From assembly GCA_005777415.1 (NCBI GenBank), contig SXMI01000203.1, forward strand, positions 1 through 12,686: a stretch of DNA of 12,686 bases, written 5' to 3'. The notes under the pieces were generated by a model. The model worked only from the letters and a program-made list of their open reading frames with translations, had not been told where the DNA came from and made no database searches. Both the position numbers and the translations under genes were made by a program. Source of the stretch: Actinomycetota bacterium (lineage in GTDB: Bacteria > Actinomycetota > Acidimicrobiia > Acidimicrobiales > Microtrichaceae). Shown in pieces: positions 6,909-12,686 of the stretch (the first letter of the stretch is position 1; the number at the start of each line of letters is the position of its first letter).

Positions 6909-8063
6909 TCAGTCGAGCGCCACGAGCGACACCGCGTTGTCGTGGGTGACGAGTCGACGATCGGCCTCGGACAGCACGGCCAGGTCCTCGAGGGCGTCAC
7001 CGGGCCGCGGCAGCCCCTCGATGTGCGGCCAGTCGCTGCCGAACAGCACCCGGTCCGCGCCGACGTGGGCGACGACCTCCTCGACGTCGTCCTCCCAGAA
7101 CGGGTTGATCCACACCTGGTTGCGGAAGATCTCGACGGGGTCCTCGGGGAACCAGCCCGGCACCTTCCTGGCGATCGAGCGCACCTTGCGGAACAGGTCG
7201 CCCAGGAACTGCGCCCCGTTCTCGACCGAGGCGATCCGCAGGCCGGGGAATCGGACCAGGTGGTTCTCCAGCACCATCGTCAACAGGTAGTCACGGATGG
7301 CGGCCTCGATGGCGAAGAACGCGATCGACGGCTTCCACCCGCCCGAGAACGAGGCGGCGAACCCCTCGGGGGCGTACCCGTTGAACGACACGCCGCCGTC
7401 GCCGGCGTGGAGCACGAGCGGGACGCCGCTCTCCTCGAGCAGGGACCAGAACCGGGCGAACCGGTCGTCGAACGGCGACACGGGGCCGTGGACGGTCCGG
7501 GCCGCAGCGGGACGCATGACCACCAGCCGGGCGCCCCGGTCGAGGGCCCAGGTCAGTTCCTCCACCGCCCAGTCGGGGTCGGCCAGCGTCAGGTAGGGCG
7601 CGGCGACGATCCCGTCACGGCCGTCGATCCCCCAGTCCTCGTCGAGCCAGCGGTTGAAGGCCCGGAAGGTGACGCAGACGGCCTGCGGATCGTGCGCCAG
7701 CAACTCCTCGTAGATCATGCCGAGGGTCGGGAACAGCCAGCAGGCCTGCACCCCCTGCTCGTCGAGCGAGGCCCGCCGGGCCGTCCGGTCCCGGTAGGCG
7801 GGGCGGATCGGCTCACGCTCGCTCAGGAAGCTGAGCGGATCGCGGCCATCGGAGTTGCCCCGGAAGTAGTCGTGCATGGACCCCGGGAGGGCGATCGGGT
7901 CGAAGGTGGGGTTGGTCACCGCCCGGGACACCCGACCGCCGACCACGTGGTACCGGCGTCCGTCGATCTCGCACCACCGGACGCACCGGTCGGCCCAGTC
8001 GGGATCGAGGTGCCGGGTGAATGCGTCGGTGGCCTCGTAGTAGTGCTGGTCGGCGTCGATCAC
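6909..8063 (-). CDS. Amidohydrolase-2 family metal-dependent hydrolase
   Basis: This 384-aa TIM-barrel enzyme belongs to the amidohydrolase-2 family, which includes hydrolases and decarboxylases such as ACMSD-type enzymes. The N-terminus MIDADQHYYE carries the first-strand metal motif in a variant form with one His in place of HxH. VPLVLHAGDGG (~219) gives the mid-barrel His, ENGAQFLGD a later conserved segment, and VLFGSDWPHIEG (~343) the catalytic Asp. The length is typical and the barrel looks intact. Similar proteins are abundant in mycobacteria and Acidimicrobiia, usually without known substrates. The start is GTG 8063. A TAGCCT hexamer 6 nt upstream, made partly from the stop codon of the preceding gene, suggests its own leaderless promoter. 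Forming a block with the following D-aminoacylase-like and LLM genes, it may serve one degradation pathway; that is inference. Confidence 0.88.
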   Translation of the reverse strand: MIDADQHYYEATDAFTRHLDPDWADRCVRWCEIDGRRYHVVGGRVSRAVTNPTFDPIALPGSMHDYFRGNSDGRDPLSFLSEREPIRPAYRDRTARRASLDEQGVQACWLFPTLGMIYEELLAHDPQAVCVTFRAFNRWLDEDWGIDGRDGIVAAPYLTLADPDWAVEELTWALDRGARLVVMRPAAARTVHGPVSPFDDRFARFWSLLEESGVPLVLHAGDGGVSFNGYAPEGFAASFSGGWKPSIAFFAIEAAIRDYLLTMVLENHLVRFPGLRIASVENGAQFLGDLFRKVRSIARKVPGWFPEDPVEIFRNQVWINPFWEDDVEEVVAHVGADRVLFGSDWPHIEGLPRPGDALEDLAVLSEADRRLVTHDNAVSLVALD

Positions 8064-8069
8064 GCCGGC

Positions 8070-8075
8070 AGGCTA
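8070..8075 (-). promoter_or_regulatory. -10 element TAGCCT for leaderless amidohydrolase-2 gene, overlapping an upstream stop codon
   Basis: On the minus strand TAGCCT is followed by GCCGGC (6 nt) and GTG 8063. The first three bases are the TAG stop codon of the membrane-protein gene. The hexamer fits TANNNT at leaderless spacing, and no Shine-Dalgarno sequence is seen in the 9-nt gap. The alternative is simple cotranscription with the membrane-protein gene. Confidence 0.45.
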
Positions 8076-9356
8076 CGCCGGGGTCGCGGACTCGGCGCTG
8101 TCGTCGGCGCTGTCGTCGGCGGCGTCACCGGCGGCGTCACCGGTCAGGTCCTGCTCGGCGACCGCCGTCCGGTACAGGACCTCGAGCACGACGAGCACGA
8201 GCACCGTGATCGCCGCCGTCCAGAACACCGCGCCGGCGCTGGGCTGTTCGACGACGAGCAGGAAGAGCACGGCGACGGCGACGACCGCCACCCGGAGCCC
8301 CACCACGTAGGAGCGGAGGAACTCCCCCAACGCACCGAGTCGGGCGCCGTGGCCGGCTGCGGCCTCGCCGGTCCGGGACACGCCGAGGCCGACCAGCCGA
8401 CGGAGTGCCACGGCGGGACGGCTCGGACCGGCGAGCAGGGCCGCCAGGATCCCCACGACCCCCACCGCGGCGAGCGCCCGAACGGCGCCCCGGACGAACC
8501 GGGTGAGCAGGTCGAACACCGCCTCGGTGGCCGAGACCGAGGAACCGGCCGGGATCGCCTGCAGCAGATACCACCGGGCGAGGGCGAAGTCGACGATGAC
8601 CAGCAGCGCACCCACCAGCAGGCCGCCGAAGGCCGCCATCACGCCCCGCCGACGATCGTGGAAGACGAAGGCGGCGGCGACCAGCAGTGCGATCGTCACC
8701 CACGGGAGCACCGTGGCGAGCGTGTCGAACAGGCTCACCGCCGACTGGGCCTCGGCGAGCTTCTCGGACTCGAAGAGCTCGAGCTGGGGCGCGCTGCGCT
8801 CGCCGGTGAACAGGTTGACCCCGAGCCCCGACAACTTCGACTGGACCTCGGCGGCCACACCCGAGAGGTCGACCGACACGGACCCCTTGCGGTCGCCCGG
8901 ATCGGTCAGGACCGTGACCAGGGTCTCGTGCGCCAGCCGGTTGGCGTCGACCCAGAGGGACTCGAACTGGTCGCTCGTGACCAGCTCACGAACGATCCGC
9001 TCGATCAGGTTCTCGATCCCGAGACTGATCGGGGCCGCCAGGAACGCCCCGTCGTCCGGGAGCGCCTGGGCGACCTTCGACTGGACGTCCACACCGGCGT
9101 ACAGGGAGGACGTCACCCTGGCCACCACGGCGTCCTGCACGGCGGGGTCGCTCGCCAGGGGCGAGACGGTCTCGACGTAGCGGTCGGTGTCGAGGAGCTG
9201 GTTGCGGGTCCAGACCCCCAGCACGGAGACCTGGACGAGCAGGGTGGCCACGATCAGGAGCAGCCACCCCGCCGCGGTTCGGCCTCGGTGGTGGGACCGG
9301 CCCGGTGGTTCGGTGGTCGCCTGAGGCGACCCGGAGGAGGCCTCCTCAGACGACAC
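8073..9356 (-). CDS. Six-helix integral membrane protein with extracytoplasmic domain and acidic tail
   Basis: I recognise the type, widespread in actinobacteria as an unnamed membrane protein, but not a function. With GTG 9356 it is 427 aa. A basic N-terminus precedes TM1 (GWLLLIVATLLVQVSVLGVW, ~28-49). About 155 outside residues follow, starting NQLLDTDRYVETVSPLASDP, a segment common to this type. TM2 (~207-232), TM3 (~237-258), TM4 (~287-312), TM5 (~354-377) and TM6 (~377-398) come next, then a cytoplasmic acidic tail of DxAx repeats. Positive loops (HDRRRG after TM2; RRLVGLGVSRTG after TM4) fit an N-in, C-in topology. An open frame continues to 9491, but its extra 45 Ser/Thr/Arg-rich residues lie wholly inside the cold-shock gene and look non-coding. 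GTG 9356 overlaps the cold-shock gene by 11 nt, consistent with coupling. The start remains uncertain. Confidence 0.8.
   Translation of the reverse strand: MSSEEASSGSPQATTEPPGRSHHRGRTAAGWLLLIVATLLVQVSVLGVWTRNQLLDTDRYVETVSPLASDPAVQDAVVARVTSSLYAGVDVQSKVAQALPDDGAFLAAPISLGIENLIERIVRELVTSDQFESLWVDANRLAHETLVTVLTDPGDRKGSVSVDLSGVAAEVQSKLSGLGVNLFTGERSAPQLELFESEKLAEAQSAVSLFDTLATVLPWVTIALLVAAAFVFHDRRRGVMAAFGGLLVGALLVIVDFALARWYLLQAIPAGSSVSATEAVFDLLTRFVRGAVRALAAVGVVGILAALLAGPSRPAVALRRLVGLGVSRTGEAAAGHGARLGALGEFLRSYVVGLRVAVVAVAVLFLLVVEQPSAGAVFWTAAITVLVLVVLEVLYRTAVAEQDLTGDAAGDAADDSADDSAESATPA
8092..8139 (-). repeat. Four tandem 12-bp repeats encoding the acidic C-terminal tail
   Basis: On the plus strand the copies read tcggcgctgtcg (twice), then tcggcggcgtca and ccggcggcgtca. 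They encode the DxAx four-residue units (GDAA, GDAA, DDSA, DDSA) at the cytoplasmic end of the membrane protein. The unit is a whole number of codons, so gain or loss of copies would keep frame. Confidence 0.75.
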
Positions 9357-9549
9357 GGACGTCGAGGGCTTCGTCGCCCTTGCGCCCGGGGCCCACCTCG
9401 AACTCGACCCGCTGGCCCTCTTCGAGGTTGCGGTAGCCGGTGCCGGCGATCTTGGAGAAGTGGACGAAGATGTCGCCCGAGTCGTCGTCACGGCTGATGA
9501 AGCCGTAGCCCTTCTCGGAGTTGAAGAACTTCACGGTTCCGGTTGGCAC
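9346..9549 (-). CDS. Cold-shock protein (CspA family), single cold-shock domain
   Basis: This 67-aa single-stranded nucleic-acid-binding protein, an RNA chaperone and antiterminator in the cytoplasm, has the normal CspA length. The sequence starts MPTGTVKFFNSEKGYGFI, with RNP1 (KGYGFIS) at ~15-21 and RNP2 (DIFVHFS) at ~28-34, and ends EALDVRVV. The aromatic residues of both RNP motifs are intact. The start is GTG 9549. The frame stays open further upstream, but that stretch does not resemble any cold-shock N-terminus. The mRNA leader contains a perfect hairpin (9580-9597), and structured leaders are a known control feature in this family. The membrane-protein gene overlaps its last 11 nt. Confidence 0.95.
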   Translation of the reverse strand: MPTGTVKFFNSEKGYGFISRDDDSGDIFVHFSKIAGTGYRNLEEGQRVEFEVGPGRKGDEALDVRVV

Positions 9550-9579
9550 GGCACTACTCGTTTCTGCTGTTCGCAACAC

Positions 9580-9597
9580 GCAGGGCCGAGACCCTGC
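9580..9597 (-). promoter_or_regulatory. Hairpin in the cold-shock mRNA leader
   Basis: The arms gcaggg (9580-9585) and ccctgc (9592-9597) form a perfect 6-bp stem with a 6-nt loop, ending 30 nt before GTG 9549. Structured 5' leaders regulate cspA-type genes in other bacteria by temperature-dependent folding. Whether this one does so is inference. Confidence 0.4.
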
Positions 9598-9613
9598 ACT
9601 CAATGGTGTCCGC

Positions 9614-9619
9614 ACCCTA
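9614..9619 (-). promoter_or_regulatory. Possible -10 element TAGGGT for the cold-shock gene
   Basis: On the minus strand TAGGGT fits TANNNT and would start a transcript near 9607, giving a leader of about 57 nt that includes the 9580-9597 hairpin. No clear -35 is visible. It is the best hexamer in the 158-nt gap 9550-9707. Confidence 0.3.
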
Positions 9620-9651
9620 CAGCACACCCCGGACCGCTCCCATTCACCGGC

Positions 9652-9668
9652 CCCCGAGCGCTCCGGGG
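9652..9668 (-). terminator. Possible GC-rich terminator hairpin after the aminotransferase gene
   Basis: The sequence ccccgagcgctccgggg is an imperfect palindrome with one bulged C, lying about 40 nt past the aminotransferase stop and upstream of the cold-shock promoter candidate. The loop would be only about 4 nt and there is no U-tract, so the call is weak. Confidence 0.25.
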
Positions 9669-9707
9669 AGGGGTGCCCGCAACGACGTCGTCGGCGCACC
9701 CGGCAGC

Positions 9708-11048
9708 TCAGCCCACGGTGTGGGCGTCGGCCACCTCGAGGGCGGCGTCGACCGCCGCCAGGCCGGCCCGCAGGTCGTCGTCGGAGGTGACCAGCGGCGG
9801 CGCCACGTGGAGCCGGTTGCCGCTGACGAACGGCCAGACGCCACCTTCCTTGCAGGCGGCGGCGAACTCGCCCATGGGGGCCGCAGCGGGCCCGGCGGCG
9901 TTGAACGGCACCAGCGGCTCACGGGTCGCCCGGTCGCGCACCAACTCCACCGCGAAGAACATGCCCAGACCCCGCACCTCACCGACGGACGGGTGCCGCT
10001 CCGCGATCGCCTCGAGCTCGGGCCGCAACAGACCGTCGCCGACCTTTCGGACCCGGTCCAGGATCCCCTCGTCCTCGAACACGCGGATCGACTCGATCGC
10101 CACGGCACAGGCCAGCGGATGACCGCTGTAGGTGAGCCCACCCGGGAACGGCCGCTCGTCGAAGGTGGCGGCGACCTCGGCCGAGATCACCACGCCACCG
10201 AGGGGCACGTAGCCGGAGTTGACGCCCTTGGCGAAGCAGATGAGGTCGGGGGCGACGTCCCAGTGGTCGACGGCGAACCACTCACCGACCCGACCGAAGC
10301 CGACCATCACCTCGTCCGCGATCATGAGGATCCCGTGGCGGTCGCACAGGTCACGCACCCCGGCCAGGTAGCCGTCGGGCGGGACCAGCACACCGTTCGT
10401 GCCGACGACCGACTCCAGCAGGATCGCAGCGATCGTGTGCGGCCCCTCGAACTGCACCACCTGCTCGAGGTGCTCGAGCGCCCGTTCGCACTCCTCGGCT
10501 TCGGTCGTGGCGTGGAACGGGGAGCGATACGGGTACGGGCCCTGGAAGTGGACGATCCCCGGCACACCCGGCTCGGACGGCCAACGTCGGGGTTCACCCG
10601 TCAGCGTGATCGCCGTCGCGGTGGCGCCGTGGTAGCTGCGAGAGGTGGCGAGCACCTTCTGCCGGCCGGTGTGCAGGCGGGCCATGCGCACGGCGTTCTC
10701 GTTCGCCTCGGCGCCGCCGTTGGTGAAGAACACCCGCTCCATGCCCTCGGGTGATCGCTCGACGATCATCCGGGCCGCCTCGGTGCGCACGCCGACGGCG
10801 AAGGACGGGGCGGCGGTGCAGAGCTGCTCGGACTGGCGACGGACGGCCTCGACCAGCCGGGGGTGCTGGTGGCCCAGGTTGACGTTGACGAGCTGGGAGC
10901 CGAAGTCCAGGAACCGCCGACCGTCGGGATCCTCGATCCACGGACCGTCGGCGGCCGCGATCTCGAGTTGGGACACGTGGTTCTGCGCCGACCAGGAGGT
11001 GAACACCACCCGGTTCCCCTCGGCGGGCACGCCCCGGGCTCGCTCCAT
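9708..11048 (-). CDS. Class III (omega) PLP-dependent aminotransferase
   Basis: This 446-aa cytoplasmic enzyme moves an amino group between an omega-amine or amino acid and a keto acid, usually pyruvate or 2-oxoglutarate. All fold-type I landmarks are present: LDFGSQLVNVNLGHQHP (~47-63) at the N-terminus, FFTNGGAEANENAVRMAR (107-124) for phosphate binding, SYHGATATAI (138-147) with the ring-stacking Tyr139, ILMIADEVMVGFGR (240-253) with Asp245, and FAKGVNSGYVPLGG (272-285) with the PLP lysine Lys274. LTYSGHPLACAVAI follows. The general look is of the taurine-pyruvate, beta-alanine-pyruvate and putrescine-type aminotransferases; I cannot fix the substrate. ATG 11048 is chosen because GGAGG (11054-11058) lies 5 nt upstream; the TTG at 11060 would overlap that site. 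It is the first gene of the minus-strand series and faces the lipoprotein gene across a divergent region. Confidence 0.93.
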   Translation of the reverse strand: MERARGVPAEGNRVVFTSWSAQNHVSQLEIAAADGPWIEDPDGRRFLDFGSQLVNVNLGHQHPRLVEAVRRQSEQLCTAAPSFAVGVRTEAARMIVERSPEGMERVFFTNGGAEANENAVRMARLHTGRQKVLATSRSYHGATATAITLTGEPRRWPSEPGVPGIVHFQGPYPYRSPFHATTEAEECERALEHLEQVVQFEGPHTIAAILLESVVGTNGVLVPPDGYLAGVRDLCDRHGILMIADEVMVGFGRVGEWFAVDHWDVAPDLICFAKGVNSGYVPLGGVVISAEVAATFDERPFPGGLTYSGHPLACAVAIESIRVFEDEGILDRVRKVGDGLLRPELEAIAERHPSVGEVRGLGMFFAVELVRDRATREPLVPFNAAGPAAAPMGEFAAACKEGGVWPFVSGNRLHVAPPLVTSDDDLRAGLAAVDAALEVADAHTVG

Positions 11049-11224
11049 GTCGACCTCCAACTCGTGCCCGGCGATCCTGCGGGGCAGTCCTTCCCGGTTC
11101 GGCCGGGACGATCACCCAATCCTAGGACATGGCAATGGACACCTCCCCGGGGCAGACTGAGGGTTCGGCGCCGCCGGTGGCGGCTGATGGGCCGGTCGGG
11201 ACGGGCTGGTCGACAGGGGGCAGG
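11049..11224. promoter_or_regulatory. Divergent promoter region between aminotransferase and protease lipoprotein genes
   Basis: This is the longest gap in the window, 176 nt. On the minus strand TAGGAT (11119-11124) fits TANNNT and would start a transcript near 11112, giving a leader of about 63 nt ending in GGAGG before ATG 11048. A 6-bp hairpin (tcccgg 11092-11097, ccggga 11103-11108) falls in that leader. On the plus strand, the perfect 6-bp hairpin gccgcc-ggt-ggcggc (11170-11184) lies about 40 nt ahead of the protease start. A CCTAGG palindrome sits at 11121-11126, so any -10 for the plus-strand gene may overlap the minus-strand one. No good plus-strand TANNNT hexamer is visible. Confidence 0.45.
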
Positions 11225-12409
11225 ATGCGGCGGTTGCCGACGACCACGTTCACCGCCGCGATCGTCGCCATGGCGGCCGTCCTGGTCGCCTGCGCCCCCG
11301 CCCCCGCCGGTCCCGGCACCACGACCACGACCACCGTGCTCACGGGGACGGCGCCGGTGGTCACGTCCTTCACGACACCCGTCGCCTCCGTCACCACCCC
11401 GGCGCTGGTCCCCTTCTCCTGGACGGTGGCCGACCCTCAGGGCACCCCGCTGACCTGCACCCTCGACGTCGAGGACGACGGGGACGTCGAGCTCACCGTG
11501 CCCGGGTGCCAGGGCACCCGGAGTCGCAACCTCACGGTCGGCACCACGGGGCCGATCGTGGTGCGACTGACCGTGGACGACGGCAGCGAGACCACCTCGG
11601 CGACCGTCGCCTTCTCGGCCGCTCCCGGACCCACCGAGACCTACGATGTGGTCCTGCGGCCGCAGAGCCCGCTGTCGCCCGAGGCCCAGACCGCCTTCGA
11701 CGACGCCGGGGCGCGCTGGGAGTCGGTGCTCGTCGCCGGCGTCCCGTCGGCATCGGTCAGCATCGGCACCAACGCCTGCGGGGCGACGAACGGTGCGCTG
11801 TCGGGCGTGGTCGACGACGTCGTGATCGACATCTCGACCACCGCCATCGACGGCGACGGCGGCATCCTCGCCCGGGCGGGACCGTGCCTGATCGCCACCG
11901 TTGACGGCCTGGCCCGCTTCGGCGTGATGGAGTTCGACCTGGCCGACATCGGGGACCTGGTCGCCGGCGGCACCCTGGACGACGTGATCGTCCACGAGAT
12001 GGGACACGTCCTGGGCATCGGCACGCTGTGGGACTCGGTCCCGACCGGGTCGCTGATCACGGGCGTCGGGACCGGGGACCCGCGTTTCCTCGGCGCCCGG
12101 GCCGGGGCGGAGTGGTCCGCCCTGGGCCGGACCGGGACCGTGCCGGTCGAGGCCACCGGCGGCCCGGGCACGGCCGACTCCCACTGGCGGGAGTCGGTGT
12201 TCGGCAACGAGCTCATGACCGGGTTCATCAACGCCGGGTCCAACCCGCTGAGCCGCCTCACGATCGCGTCGCTCGCCGACCTGGGCTACCTCGTCGACCT
12301 GGGCGCGGCCGACGCCTACTCGCTCCCGGGCGGTTCGCTGCTCTCGGCACTGCGCGCCCCGCCGGTCGAGTTCCGCAGTGACCTGCTGGGCCCCGTCGGC
12401 GCGGTCTGA
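11225..12409 (+). CDS. Leishmanolysin-like (M8-type) zinc metalloprotease lipoprotein
   Basis: The product is 394 aa. The lipoprotein signal MRRLPTTTFTAAIVAMAAVL runs into lipobox LVAC with Cys23, then an Ala/Pro/Thr linker with six consecutive Thr (32-37). Residues ~43-133 look like an Ig- or PKD-like beta domain (VPFSWTVADPQGTPLTC, VVRLTVDDGSETTSATV). The protease region (~139-365) has HEMGHVLGIG at 257-266 with zinc ligands His257 and His261 and catalytic Glu258. A probable third ligand is His320 in SHWRESVFGNELMTG, with the Met-turn at Met331; the long spacing between ligands is the leishmanolysin (metzincin) pattern. The C-terminus SLADLGYLVDLGAADAYSLP is also typical. It is predicted to degrade proteins outside the membrane. 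ATG 11225 is preferred over ATG 11129 because it begins the signal sequence directly and follows a purine-rich site (GGGGGCAGG). No propeptide Cys switch was recognised. Confidence 0.88.
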   Translation: MRRLPTTTFTAAIVAMAAVLVACAPAPAGPGTTTTTTVLTGTAPVVTSFTTPVASVTTPALVPFSWTVADPQGTPLTCTLDVEDDGDVELTVPGCQGTRSRNLTVGTTGPIVVRLTVDDGSETTSATVAFSAAPGPTETYDVVLRPQSPLSPEAQTAFDDAGARWESVLVAGVPSASVSIGTNACGATNGALSGVVDDVVIDISTTAIDGDGGILARAGPCLIATVDGLARFGVMEFDLADIGDLVAGGTLDDVIVHEMGHVLGIGTLWDSVPTGSLITGVGTGDPRFLGARAGAEWSALGRTGTVPVEATGGPGTADSHWRESVFGNELMTGFINAGSNPLSRLTIASLADLGYLVDLGAADAYSLPGGSLLSALRAPPVEFRSDLLGPVGAV

Positions 12410-12410
12410 G

Positions 12411-12416
12411 TACCCT
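12411..12416 (+). promoter_or_regulatory. -10 element TACCCT for leaderless sterol-desaturase-like gene
   Basis: TACCCT begins one base past the stop codon of the protease gene and is followed by 7 nt (ccgaccc) and then GTG 12424. It matches TANNNT at leaderless spacing, and the 14-nt gap holds no Shine-Dalgarno sequence. Readthrough from the protease gene is the alternative. Confidence 0.5.
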
Positions 12417-12423
12417 CCGACCC

Positions 12424-12686
12424 GTGGGTGATCTGAGCGTCGCAGCCGTCCCGTTCTACTTCGGGGCCATGGCCGCCGAGGCCCTCCACCACGCCCGGCG
12501 GGCCGAGCGGACCGGCACCACGACCGCCGGGGACTACACCTGGCCCGACACGCTGGCGAGCCTGACGATGGGCACCGCCAGCCTGGTCGCCCCGTTCGTG
12601 CTGCCCCGGCTCGTGCAGCGCCTCGACCTGACGAACTCCCGGCGCCGACGCCTGGTCCTCGGCGCCGCCGGCGCCGCCGTGGCCGC
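12424..12686 (+). CDS. Sterol desaturase/fatty acid hydroxylase-like membrane protein, N-terminal part, cut by right window edge
   Basis: Eighty-seven residues are visible from GTG 12424. They begin MGDLSVAAVPFYFGAMAAEAL, a first hydrophobic segment ending in a charged stretch (HHARRAERTG). DYTWPDTLASLTMGTASLVAPFVL follows as a second hydrophobic segment, then a basic region (NSRRRRLVLGAAGAAVA). The pattern of an initial helix, a short basic loop and DTLASLxMG is what I associate with bacterial sterol-desaturase-family proteins, di-iron membrane oxygenases acting on lipid or carotenoid substrates. The His-box motifs that would prove this lie beyond the window, so the call rests on N-terminal resemblance only. 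The gene starts 14 nt after the protease stop with its own TANNNT hexamer. Confidence 0.62.
   Translation, partial: MGDLSVAAVPFYFGAMAAEALHHARRAERTGTTTAGDYTWPDTLASLTMGTASLVAPFVLPRLVQRLDLTNSRRRRLVLGAAGAAVA

Noticed and set aside
4087..7290. Long plus-strand open frame opposite the LLM and D-aminoacylase-like genes
   Set aside because: It spans two real minus-strand genes and their junction, has His/Arg/Gly-rich low-complexity content and no recognisable motif.
6942..9497. Long plus-strand open frame opposite the amidohydrolase-2 and membrane-protein genes
   Set aside because: Same antisense artefact; it crosses gene boundaries and shows no domain, and the opposite strand carries clear protein families.
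11129..11224. 32-residue N-terminal extension of the protease lipoprotein
   Set aside because: It would precede the signal sequence and abolish normal lipoprotein export; ATG 11225 has a purine-rich site just upstream.
10766..12184. Minus-strand open frame across the divergent region into the protease gene
   Set aside because: It overlaps both the aminotransferase and the protease coding sequences out of frame and is low complexity, with no family resemblance.

Overview
The window is a stretch of very GC-rich chromosome (roughly 70% G+C by eye). Third codon positions are almost all G or C, several genes start with GTG, and the genes are densely packed. An F420-type luciferase-like oxidoreductase, a MenB-type naphthoate synthase, two lipoproteins and N-acyl-D-amino-acid deacylase-like and amidohydrolase-2 enzymes together point to an actinobacterium, most likely of the Acidimicrobiia type. 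That placement is inference from gene content and style. I see no mobile element, tRNA, rRNA, CRISPR array or prophage gene.

Layout. From the left edge to about 11.05 kb every gene lies on the minus strand, so transcription runs right to left. In order of transcription these are: a class III PLP aminotransferase (9708-11048); a cold-shock protein (9346-9549); a six-helix membrane protein whose start overlaps the cold-shock gene by 11 nt (8073-9356); an amidohydrolase-2 enzyme (6909-8063); a D-aminoacylase-like amidohydrolase (5131-6855); an F420-dependent LLM oxidoreductase coupled to it (4123-5124); a large lipoprotein joining a choice-of-anchor I domain to a 5'-nucleotidase module (483-4001); and the N-terminal part of menB, cut by the left edge (1-361). 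A 176-nt divergent region (11049-11224) separates these from two plus-strand genes: a leishmanolysin-like lipoprotein protease (11225-12409) and the start of a sterol-desaturase-like membrane protein cut by the right edge (12424-12686).

How the genes may work together. The two amidohydrolases and the LLM oxidoreductase form a compact same-strand block, which suggests catabolism or modification of an amide-, lactone- or ring-containing compound; the substrate cannot be read from sequence. The two lipoproteins are predicted cell-surface enzymes, one a phosphohydrolase-like protein and one a zinc protease. The aminotransferase, cold-shock and menB genes look like ordinary single functions.

The most coherent non-coding signal is a TANNNT hexamer placed exactly 6-7 nt before the start codon of four genes (menB, both amidohydrolases and the sterol-desaturase-like gene). 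This is the arrangement expected for leaderless transcripts, and it moves the menB start. A second is a strong two-tier hairpin (412-462) between the 5'-nucleotidase gene and menB. I found no convincing new multi-gene system. The protein-level oddities are altered metal-ligand positions in the 5'-nucleotidase module and in the D-aminoacylase-like enzyme.
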